From CAYUHJ01 sp964444365 (GTDB lineage Bacteria > Planctomycetota > Planctomycetia > Gemmatales > Gemmataceae), in the NCBI GenBank assembly GCA_964444365.1, contig CAYUHJ010000119.1, positions 1-18,798 of the forward strand: a DNA stretch of 18,798 nucleotides, written 5' to 3'. Every line of letters begins with the position of its first letter. Within the stretch, counting starts at the first letter, position 1. A program made the position numbers and the translations under genes. The notes under the pieces were generated by a model. The model was not told where the DNA came from. It made no database searches and worked only from the letters and a program-made list of their open reading frames with translations. This document shows positions 12,223 through 18,798 of this stretch, piece after piece.

Positions 12223-14340
12223 ATGAGTCGGTTCTCCTCCATCCCGGCCGTGCTGGTGCTCGTTACGGCCTCGGCTCCCGCCGCCGACCCGTTCGCGGAC
12301 GCGGTCAAGCCGTTCCTGACCGCCCACTGCGTGTCGTGCCACGGGCCGGACAAGCAGAGCGGGGACTTCCGGGTCGACGACCTGACCGCGGACGCTGGCA
12401 AGCACGCCGAGAAGTGGGCCGCCGTCCGGGACCAGATCCGGGACGGGCTGATGCCGCCGGCGAAGCAGCCGAAGCCGGACGCGACGAAGGCCCGGGAAGT
12501 CGTGGCGTGGGCGACGGCCGCCATCGGCACCCGCCCCGGCCGCCTGCCGAACCAGGGCAACCTGATCCCGCACGAACTCCTGTTCGGCCCGGCGGCCAAG
12601 GTCGGCGGGGCCAGCCCGGTCCGGGTCTGGCGGCTCGCCCCGAAGGCGTACCAGGAGTTCGTCCGCGGGGTGTTCCGCGAGCGGCTCGACGGCATCGTCG
12701 CCCCGTTCTCCCTCCTCGGCGACCGCGGCTTCCGCGACTTCGCGGACCTGTACTCCCTCGACGAGGCCAGCACCGAACTGCTGCTCCGCAACGCCGCGCT
12801 GATCGTCGACGCCCAGACCGGGACCGAGGTCAGGAACGGCAAGCCGAGCGGCCGCAACGGCTCGATCCGCGAACTGGTGGAACTGATGGCCCCGGACGTC
12901 GAGCCGACGCGGACGAAGCTCGAAGCCGCGATTCAGGCGCAGTTCCGCCTGGCGGTCGCCCGCCCGGCGACGGGGGACGAGGTGCAGCGGTACATCGGGC
13001 TGTACGTGAAAGACGCGAAGGCGACCGGCGACCGGCCGGGGGCGGCGAAGACCATGCTGCAAGCGATCCTGCTGCGGGCCGACGCCATGTACCGGTACGA
13101 GGTCGGGGCCGGGTCCGCGGCCGACGGGCGCAAGCTGCTCGCCCCGGCCGAGATCGAACAGGCGGTCAGCCTCGCCCTCGGGAACCGGCGGAACCCGGCC
13201 CTGATTCCGAGCTACACCCAGGCGAGCGCGAAGGGGCCGGCCGCCGTCCGCGAAGCGGTCGCCGCCCAGGTCCGGGCCGCGCTCACGGACCCGAAGGCGG
13301 ACACGGACCGGGTCATGGGCTTCTTCCGCGAGTACTTCGAGTACCACCGCGCCCCGGAGGGGTTCAAGGACAAGCCGAAGGAGTTCGTCCACGCCGCCGG
13401 GCAACTGGTCGCGGACACCGACCGGCTCGTCGCCGGCATCGTCGCCGCGGACAAGGACGTGTTCCGGGAGTTGCTCACGACCCCGAAGACGTATGTGAAC
13501 TACACCCTGCGGGACGACAAGAAAACGGGTCGGAAGAACGCCCCGGCGCAGGCCGTGCCCCCGCCGCCGTTCCGCAAGGAGAAGGGGGAGACGTTCAAGC
13601 CCGGCGTCGAGCCGGTGTACGGGTTCACCGACTGGCCGGAGGCGCAGCCCGTGGACGCCCCGGCGGACACCCGCATCGGCGTGCTGATGCAACCGAGCTG
13701 GCTCGTGGCCTGGAGCACGAACTTCGAGACCGACCCGGTCCGCCGCGGCCGATGGGTTCGCGAACGGTTGCTGGGCGGCACCGTCCCGGACCTGCCGATC
13801 GGCGTCGTGGCCCAGGTGCCCGACGAGCCGCACCGCACGTTCCGCGACCGGCTCACCGTGACCCGCGCCGCCCAGTGCTGGAAGTGCCACCAGAAGATGG
13901 ACGAGCTCGGCCTGCCGTTCGAGCAGTTCGACCACTACGGCCGGTTCCGCACGACCGAGACCGTCCGGGACGAGGCGGCGACCGCCAAGAACGTGGATAA
14001 GAAAGGCAAGCCGCTCGGCCCGGTGACGAAGGAAGTGCCGCTGGCCACCGCCGGGATCATCGCGGACAGCGGGGTGCCGTCCCTGGACGGGCCGGTGAAG
14101 GACCCCCGCGACATGATCCGCAAGATCGCGAACTCCGACCGCGCCCGGCAGGTGTTCGTGCGGCACGCCTTCCGGTACTTCCTCGGCCGCAACGAGTCCC
14201 TCGCCGACGCCAAGACCCTGCAAGACGCCGACGCCGCCTACGTCAAGAGCGGAGGCAGCTTCAAGGCCCTGGTCGAATCTCTGCTGACGTCCGATTCCTT
14301 CCTCTACCGGGTGGCCGTCGCCGCCCCGGCCTCCAAGTAA
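12223..14340 (+). CDS. Exported planctomycete cytochrome c protein, PSCyt1-DUF1587/1595/1592/1588/1585 type
   Basis: The 705-residue product begins with a short signal peptide (MSRFSSIPAVLVLVTASAPA). It then has a heme-binding CVSCH (36-40) followed by GPDKQSGDFRVDD, the hallmark of planctomycete cytochrome PSCyt1. Next come DUF1587-like (WRLAPKAYQEFVRGVF), DUF1595-like (about 230-295, AVARPATGDEVQRY) and DUF1592-like (about 300-400) segments. DUF1588 (about 465-570) follows, with a second CxxCH, CWKCH at 552-556. DUF1585 comes last (about 620-700, FRYFLGRNESLADA). It probably acts in the periplasm or cell envelope. The family's biochemical role is not established; electron transfer is inferred from the heme sites. 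The DUF1592 part lacks the usual SYFLW core. ATG 12223 is chosen from the signal peptide. The DUF1552 gene starts 10 bases after its stop. Confidence 0.9.
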   Translation: MSRFSSIPAVLVLVTASAPAADPFADAVKPFLTAHCVSCHGPDKQSGDFRVDDLTADAGKHAEKWAAVRDQIRDGLMPPAKQPKPDATKAREVVAWATAAIGTRPGRLPNQGNLIPHELLFGPAAKVGGASPVRVWRLAPKAYQEFVRGVFRERLDGIVAPFSLLGDRGFRDFADLYSLDEASTELLLRNAALIVDAQTGTEVRNGKPSGRNGSIRELVELMAPDVEPTRTKLEAAIQAQFRLAVARPATGDEVQRYIGLYVKDAKATGDRPGAAKTMLQAILLRADAMYRYEVGAGSAADGRKLLAPAEIEQAVSLALGNRRNPALIPSYTQASAKGPAAVREAVAAQVRAALTDPKADTDRVMGFFREYFEYHRAPEGFKDKPKEFVHAAGQLVADTDRLVAGIVAADKDVFRELLTTPKTYVNYTLRDDKKTGRKNAPAQAVPPPPFRKEKGETFKPGVEPVYGFTDWPEAQPVDAPADTRIGVLMQPSWLVAWSTNFETDPVRRGRWVRERLLGGTVPDLPIGVVAQVPDEPHRTFRDRLTVTRAAQCWKCHQKMDELGLPFEQFDHYGRFRTTETVRDEAATAKNVDKKGKPLGPVTKEVPLATAGIIADSGVPSLDGPVKDPRDMIRKIANSDRARQVFVRHAFRYFLGRNESLADAKTLQDADAAYVKSGGSFKALVESLLTSDSFLYRVAVAAPASK

Positions 14341-14350
14341 GGGTGCCCCG

Positions 14351-15721
14351 ATGAACCTGCACGCGACCCGCCGGGAGATGTTGAAGGGCGTCGGCCTCGG
14401 GGCCGGGGCCACGGTCCTCGGGCCGATCGTCGGCAGCCTCGCGGCCCACGCCGCCGGGGACGCGAAGGCCGCCAACCCGCTGCGGGTGGTGTTCGTCGTC
14501 CAGAGCAACGGGATGAACCCGAACCACCTGTTGCCGGCCGGGGTGGAGCGGAAGTCCGCCAACTCGGACAGCCCGACGCGGACGCTCACCGAGCACGCCC
14601 TCGACGGGAAAACGCTCCACAAGGCCCTCGACCCGCTCGCCCCGTTCCAGAAGCGGCTGACTCTGGTGCAAGGGCTGTCCAACAAGATCGCCCTCAGCGA
14701 CCACTCCGGGGAGCTCGGGGCGCTCGGGTGCTACCCCAAGGGGAAGGTCCACGCGGCGACGATCGATCACGCCGTCGCGGAGGCCCTGCCGGGCGTGTTC
14801 CCGCACGTCGGCGTCGGGTACTCGGACCGGGGCAACGTGTACTGCTACTCCGCGTCCGGGCCGGGCAGGGCGGTGCCGATCGTCTGCTCGCCGGCAGACT
14901 CGTTCAAGACCCTGTTCGGCAGCGTCGCCCAGGGCTCCGACCGCGCCGCGTTCGACCACCGCACCAACCTGCTGGACTTCCTCGCCGACGACGTGAAGCG
15001 GTCCCGCGCCGCCCTCGCCGGGGAGGAGCGCGAGAAGCTGGACGGGTACGTCGAGGCGTTCGACGCCCTCCACGCCCGGCAGGCCAAGCTCGTCGCGATG
15101 GCGGACGAGATTCGCAAGAACACGCCGAAGCTCAACGAGAAACTCGCGAAGGAGGCCACCGCGTCGCTCACCCTGGAGGCCCAGTTCGAGATCGCCGGGG
15201 CGGCCCTCGTCGCCGGGCTCACGCGGGTCGTGACGATCACCTCCGGCGGCGGCGGGCAGGCGTTCGGCAAGTACCCGGAACTCGGCGTCCCGGACCTCCA
15301 CCACATCGGCCACGGCGGCAGCTACGACGGCAAGACCGCGGAAGAGTGCTTCGTCGCGATCCGCCGGACGCACACGACGCTGATCGCGGGCCTGGCGAAG
15401 AAGCTGGAATCGATCAAGGAAGGCAACGGGACGATGCTCGACAACACGGTCATCGTCTACCTCAGCGACTCGGGCGACAGCCACCACCCGACCGGGAAGC
15501 AGTGGCCGGTCGTGCTGCTCGGCAACCTCGGCGGCAAGCTGAAGACCAACGGCCGGTACGTCGACTACCCGTTCTACGGCCACAAGGGGCACCGCACCCT
15601 GGCGAACCTGTACTGCACCCTGCTCCACGCCGTCGGCAAGCCGCGCGACAAGTTCGGCATCCCGGACGTGGGGCTCAAGGACGTCGACCAGACCGGCCCA
15701 CTCGGCGAACTGCTGGCGTAA
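14351..15721 (+). CDS. Twin-arginine exported DUF1552 protein
   Basis: This 456-residue protein starts with a twin-arginine signal (TRREMLKGVGLGAGATVLG, arginines 7 and 8), so it should be exported folded. The body matches DUF1552: LRVVFVVQSNGMNPNHLLP, LTLVQGLSN, the central SLTLEAQFEIAGAALVAGLTRVV and DNTVIVYLSDSGDSHH. Histidines cluster at HHIGHGGSYDG and SDSGDSHHPTG, which may bind metal in an alkaline-phosphatase-like fold, as in the related DUF1501 group. DUF1552 genes usually follow a DUF1592/1588/1585 cytochrome, as here. The joint function is unknown. An AAGGG overlapping the upstream TAA is the likely ribosome binding site, so translation of the two genes is probably coupled. Confidence 0.92.
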   Translation: MNLHATRREMLKGVGLGAGATVLGPIVGSLAAHAAGDAKAANPLRVVFVVQSNGMNPNHLLPAGVERKSANSDSPTRTLTEHALDGKTLHKALDPLAPFQKRLTLVQGLSNKIALSDHSGELGALGCYPKGKVHAATIDHAVAEALPGVFPHVGVGYSDRGNVYCYSASGPGRAVPIVCSPADSFKTLFGSVAQGSDRAAFDHRTNLLDFLADDVKRSRAALAGEEREKLDGYVEAFDALHARQAKLVAMADEIRKNTPKLNEKLAKEATASLTLEAQFEIAGAALVAGLTRVVTITSGGGGQAFGKYPELGVPDLHHIGHGGSYDGKTAEECFVAIRRTHTTLIAGLAKKLESIKEGNGTMLDNTVIVYLSDSGDSHHPTGKQWPVVLLGNLGGKLKTNGRYVDYPFYGHKGHRTLANLYCTLLHAVGKPRDKFGIPDVGLKDVDQTGPLGELLA

Positions 15722-15746
15722 GGCACCGGGTCTCACTCACGCTTGG

Positions 15747-15889
15747 GAGCCGCGACCGCCAGGGAGCGGCCGCCCCATCGGTGAAGTTGCTTCCCTTGAC
15801 GGCAGTGACTGCCTCCGTGGCGGCGGTTCGACCCAGTGCGTGGCTGCGGTTCGACCCAGGAAGCGGCCGCTCCCTGGCGGTCGCGGCTC
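15747..15889. repeat. Perfect 27-bp inverted repeat (family A), copy 3, with loop duplication
   Basis: The left arm 15747-15773 (starting GAGCCGCGACCGCC) and right arm 15863-15889 (ending GGTCGCGGCTC) are exact reverse complements. The 89-base loop contains a small hairpin, GGCAG/CTGCC (15801-15813), and a 14-base direct repeat, GCGGTTCGACCCAG, at 15823-15836 and 15846-15859. The arm ends resemble copies 1 and 2. It lies between the DUF1552 stop and the hydrolase start. The rest of the 282-base gap holds nothing else I can identify. Confidence 0.9.
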
Positions 15890-16003
15890 TCGAAACACCT
15901 GTCGACGGCCCGAGTTCTGAGTTCCGAAGTGATCCGACTTGCCGCCCGTGTCACCGTCCGGTCTCGTGGCGGTCGAGCGGGCACGCACCCACCGGAGATT
16001 CCG

Positions 16004-17185
16004 ATGCGAACCGCGTTCGCGTTCGTGCTGTTCCTGGCCGCCACGGGTCGCGCGGAAGACCAATCCTTCGGCGGCGACTTCGGCCCCGTCCGGTCGGACG
16101 TCTTCATCCCGGACGTTAAGGTCGTCCGCGGGGTGATCGTCCACGCGATGAACGCCCAGTTCAAGACCGACGACCGGTGGGCCGCACTCGGCCGGGAGTT
16201 GGGGTTCGCCCACGTCGTGATGAGCATCGACCGGAAGGCGAACAACCGGCCGGACAAGCTCGCGGCCGCCCTGGAACAAAGCCTCAAGGAGTTCGCGACC
16301 AAGAGCGGGCACCCGGAACTGGTCCACGCCCCACGGGTCGGGACGGGCCACTCGGCGGGCGGGATGGTCACGAACGTCCTGATCCGCGACCCCGCCCGGA
16401 CCCTGACCACCTGCGTCGACTGCAGCTGGGTGTACGACCCGGCCAAGCTCGACGCGGACGGGAAGAAGGTGCCGCTCCTGTTCACGATGGGGGCGATCCC
16501 GGACGGCTTCAAAATGCTCCCGGCGATCGACCAGTTCTACGTCCCGGCCCGGAAGGACGGGCTCCCGTGGGGGCTCGGGTTGCAGCACGGGTGCGCCCAC
16601 GACTGGGGAAACGCGGCCGCGCTGCAGGTGCCGTGGATCAAGGCGGTCGTAAACCTGCGGCTGCCCGCCGACGCGGACCCGACCCAGGGGCCGGTCAAGC
16701 TGAAGCCGGTGGTCCTCGAAGACGGGTGGCTCGGCGACCGCGCGACCGCCGACGGCACCTACGCCACCGTCGCCGCGTGGGGGGACTACAAGGGGGACAA
16801 GGCCGCGGCGGCGTGGTTCCCGGACCGGGCGACGGCCGAGGTCTGGCGGGCGTGGTCGACCAAGAACTCGCCGGTCACGCTCGAAGCTGCCGCGGCGGAC
16901 GGGTCGGCGAAGTTGGCGGCGTTCGACCCGAAGAAGTCCCGCGACCTGAAGGTGCCCGCCGGGGTCGGCGTGAAGCTGTCGGTGTCGGTGAAGGCGGGCA
17001 CGCCCGTCAAGAAGGTGGCGTACTACGCCGGCGACACGCTCATCGGCGAGGCGACCGCCGCCCCGTGGGAGTTTGAGTGGACGAAGCCCCCGGCCGGGTG
17101 CCACGCCGTTCACGCCCGCTGGACCGGGGCCGACGACAAGCCCGGCGCGGCGAACCCGTCGCTGGTCCTCGTTCGAGCGAAGTGA
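16004..17185 (+). CDS. Secreted alpha/beta hydrolase with C-terminal Ig-like domain
   Basis: The 393-residue product has a signal peptide (MRTAFAFVLFLAATGRAED). An alpha/beta-hydrolase region of about 20-225 follows, with the nucleophile elbow GHSAG (S117) and a likely catalytic histidine in GCAHDWG (H199). It resembles poly(3-hydroxybutyrate) depolymerase/esterase-like proteins of planctomycetes, but the substrate is not readable. The C-terminal part (about 328-390, KKVAYYAGDTLIGEATAAPW then FEWTKPPAGCHAVHARWTG) is a bacterial Ig-like repeat of the kind that carries polymer-binding or adhesion modules. The start at 16004 is set by GGAG seven bases upstream and by the signal peptide; the longer open frame runs through the family-A repeat and was rejected. 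The next gene follows after 28 bases, indicating an operon. Confidence 0.82.
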   Translation: MRTAFAFVLFLAATGRAEDQSFGGDFGPVRSDVFIPDVKVVRGVIVHAMNAQFKTDDRWAALGRELGFAHVVMSIDRKANNRPDKLAAALEQSLKEFATKSGHPELVHAPRVGTGHSAGGMVTNVLIRDPARTLTTCVDCSWVYDPAKLDADGKKVPLLFTMGAIPDGFKMLPAIDQFYVPARKDGLPWGLGLQHGCAHDWGNAAALQVPWIKAVVNLRLPADADPTQGPVKLKPVVLEDGWLGDRATADGTYATVAAWGDYKGDKAAAAWFPDRATAEVWRAWSTKNSPVTLEAAAADGSAKLAAFDPKKSRDLKVPAGVGVKLSVSVKAGTPVKKVAYYAGDTLIGEATAAPWEFEWTKPPAGCHAVHARWTGADDKPGAANPSLVLVRAK

Positions 17186-17213
17186 TTCGACCGAACCCTC
17201 CCGGAGCCGAGCC

Positions 17214-18623
17214 ATGCGCCGCCTGTCCGCACTGACCCTGACCGTTTCCCTCATCGGACTCGTCCTCGCCGCCGACCCGCCGGTTCCGTCGGCGAAGACG
17301 GTCCAGCATGTCGGCGGGGAGAAGGTGGTGGCCCTCATCCGCGGGATCGAGTCCGTGGAGGCGTTCCGCGTCGGCCCGGTCGAAAAGGGCGAAGCCGCCG
17401 AGCCGGACAAGGCCGTCGCCGGGCGGACGGTCAGCGGCAAGCCGGTCGCGATGCCGAAGGAGTTCGCCGCGAAGTTGACCGCCGCCCTCCTCGCCGAGGA
17501 GACCTACTTCAAGAGCGACTCCAAGGGGACCAGCACCGGGGTCGCGTTCCGGGGGAAGGTCAAGGACGGCGGCACCGTCGAGGTGAGCTTCTGCGTGTCC
17601 AAGGGGAACGTCTTCCTCCGCGTGCTGGACCCGTCGGGCAAGGTGCTCAAGTCCGGCGACTGCCGCGGCTTCCGGGACGACAAGCAGGCCCCGCTCCGGG
17701 CGCTGGCGGCGGAAGCGTTCCCGGACGACGCGGACGTTCAGAAGTTCAAGCCGAAGCCCGTCACGGAGCCTCCCCCCGCCGGACCCGCGGACGCCAACGG
17801 TCCGTTCCCGCCGGGGGCGAAGCCGGCCAAGGTCGCCGACGGCTTTACGTTCACCGAGGGGCCGACCGCGGACAAGGACGGGAACGTCTACTTCACCGAC
17901 CAGCCGTCCGACCGCATCCTCAAGTGGTCCGTCGACGGCAAGCTGACCCCCTTCGTCGAGAAGTCCGGCCGGGCGAACGGCCTGTGCTTCGACACGGACG
18001 GCAAGCTGTGGGCGTGCTCGGACGAGAAGAACGAACTCCGCCGGTACGACGTGGCGACGAAGGAGTTCACCGTCGTGGTGAAGGACCACGGCGGCAAGTT
18101 GCTGAACGGCCCGAACGACGTGTGGGTCGGGCCGACCGGCGTCGCGTACTTCACCGACCCGTTCTACAAGCGGAAGTGGTGGACCCGCGGGGCGGAGGAG
18201 CAGGACAGGCGGGGGGTGTACGTCGTGTCCGCGAACGGAGAGGTCACCCGCGCCGAGGGGGACTACAAGCAGCCCAACGGCGTGGTCGGGTCGCCCGACG
18301 GCAAGACGCTGTACGTCGCGGACATCGCGGGCAAGCAGACGTTCGCCTACGACATCAAGCCGGACGGGGCGCTGGCGAACCGCCGCAAGTTCTGCGACGC
18401 GGGCTCGGACGGGATGACGGTCGACGCGGACGGGAACGTGTACCTCACGGGCGAGGCGGTGACCGTCTACAGCCCGGCGGGGAAGAAGGTGGGGGAACTC
18501 GCCGTCCCGGAACGGCCGTCGAACCTGTGCTTCGGCGGCAAGGACGGGAAGACGCTGTTCGTGACGGCCCGGACCGGGTTGTACGCCGTTCCGATGCGCG
18601 TCGCCGCGGGCGGCCGGCAGTGA
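17214..18623 (+). CDS. Secreted SMP-30/gluconolactonase-like protein with extra N-terminal domain
   Basis: This 469-residue protein has a signal peptide (MRRLSALTLTVSLIGLVLAA), an unrecognised domain of about 25-180, a proline-rich linker (183-200), and a six-bladed beta-propeller of the SGL (SMP-30/gluconolactonase/LRE) family from about 205. The metal-site residues of that family have clear counterparts: E215 (TEGPT), N301 (NGPNDVW), N355 (QPNGVV) and D399 (SDGMTVD). Hydrolysis of a sugar lactone or similar ester outside the cytoplasm is therefore likely, but the substrate is open. GGAG lies eight bases before ATG 17214. A family-B repeat follows 27 bases after the stop and may help end transcription. 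Confidence 0.88.
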   Translation: MRRLSALTLTVSLIGLVLAADPPVPSAKTVQHVGGEKVVALIRGIESVEAFRVGPVEKGEAAEPDKAVAGRTVSGKPVAMPKEFAAKLTAALLAEETYFKSDSKGTSTGVAFRGKVKDGGTVEVSFCVSKGNVFLRVLDPSGKVLKSGDCRGFRDDKQAPLRALAAEAFPDDADVQKFKPKPVTEPPPAGPADANGPFPPGAKPAKVADGFTFTEGPTADKDGNVYFTDQPSDRILKWSVDGKLTPFVEKSGRANGLCFDTDGKLWACSDEKNELRRYDVATKEFTVVVKDHGGKLLNGPNDVWVGPTGVAYFTDPFYKRKWWTRGAEEQDRRGVYVVSANGEVTRAEGDYKQPNGVVGSPDGKTLYVADIAGKQTFAYDIKPDGALANRRKFCDAGSDGMTVDADGNVYLTGEAVTVYSPAGKKVGELAVPERPSNLCFGGKDGKTLFVTARTGLYAVPMRVAAGGRQ

Positions 18624-18650
18624 CACCGAATCGGGTGGATTCCTGATTCT

Positions 18651-18781
18651 TTCTCCCCTCTCCCCGCCGGGGAGAGGGGTTGGGGGTGAGGGGATTCGCT
18701 TCATCCACCTGGAATCGCGGATCGGGGCTGCCGGTTCACCCCTTCCCCCCCACCCCTCTCCCCCGCGGGGTGAGGGGAGCC
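18651..18781. repeat. C/G-rich double-hairpin intergenic repeat (family B), copy 2
   Basis: Hairpin one has an 11-bp perfect stem, CCCCTCTCCCC (18655-18665) with GGGGAGAGGGG (18669-18679). Hairpin two lies at about 18753-18777 (CCCCTCTCCCCC, then GGGGTGAGGGG) with one mismatch. The segments between can also pair (TTGGGGGTGAGGGG with the C-run near 18738-18756). The layout matches the element at 9121-9222. As it starts 28 bases past the stop of the SMP-30-like gene, it could act as a transcription terminator, though it lacks a T-run. Confidence 0.75.
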
Positions 18782-18798
18782 GAGCCCGCCCAGCAACC

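Noticed and set aside
10676..12226. 516-residue plus-strand frame overlapping the oxidase gene
   Set aside because: The translation is almost entirely Arg/Gly/Pro/Ala. It is a frame shadow of the FMN enzyme, whose catalytic residues are all intact in the other frame.
12169..14685. 838-residue open frame on the minus strand, and a 491-residue one at 14261-15736
   Set aside because: They are antisense to the cytochrome and DUF1552 genes and have Arg/Val/Gly-rich translations with no motifs. Long antisense frames are expected in high-GC genes.
15823..15859. CRISPR-like short direct repeats
   Set aside because: Only two copies of a 14-base unit with a 9-base gap inside a palindrome loop; no array and no cas genes.

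Overview
The window looks like chromosomal DNA of a high-GC planctomycete, most likely of the Gemmata type (family Gemmataceae). This rests on three things. There is an exported cytochrome of the PSCyt1/DUF1592/DUF1588/DUF1585 type followed directly by a twin-arginine DUF1552 protein, a pair typical of planctomycetes. Most genes have strongly G/C third positions. Intergenic palindromes of the GAGCCGCGA...TCGCGGCTC type recur between genes.

The left part (about 1-9100) reads as accessory DNA. At 490-5305 three same-strand genes, visibly less GC-rich than the rest, encode a C5 cytosine methyltransferase, an overlapping Vsr-type endonuclease and a 974-residue protein of unknown family. A 98-residue ORF follows. 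Near 5580 this block runs into a minus-strand gene whose normal-looking reading frame turns into antisense of the block, so the block appears to have broken that gene. At 6235-8703 (minus) lies an 822-residue protein with the motifs of an archaeo-eukaryotic primase/primase-polymerase domain, as found in plasmid, phage and conflict-system replication proteins.

The right part (about 9100-18798) looks like ordinary chromosome. A GntR/FCD regulator (9509-10237) precedes a small membrane protein and an FMN-dependent lactate 2-monooxygenase-like enzyme (10812-12110). The last two appear to share a promoter at 10440-10467 that carries a perfect 14-bp palindrome between -35 and -10. Together they suggest a 2-hydroxy-acid (lactate-like) responsive circuit. 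Next come the cytochrome/DUF1552 pair (12223-15721), then a secreted alpha/beta hydrolase with an Ig-like tail and a secreted SMP-30/gluconolactonase-like protein (16004-18623), each pair closely spaced.

Two families of intergenic palindromes punctuate the right part. Family A has three copies (9252-9351, 10266-10362, 15747-15889). Family B is a C/G-rich double hairpin with two copies (9121-9222, 18651-18781). I saw no tRNA, rRNA, CRISPR array, insertion-sequence transposase or integrase.

The best candidate for an undescribed system is the methyltransferase-Vsr-974-residue protein module. The function of its largest member cannot be read from the sequence.
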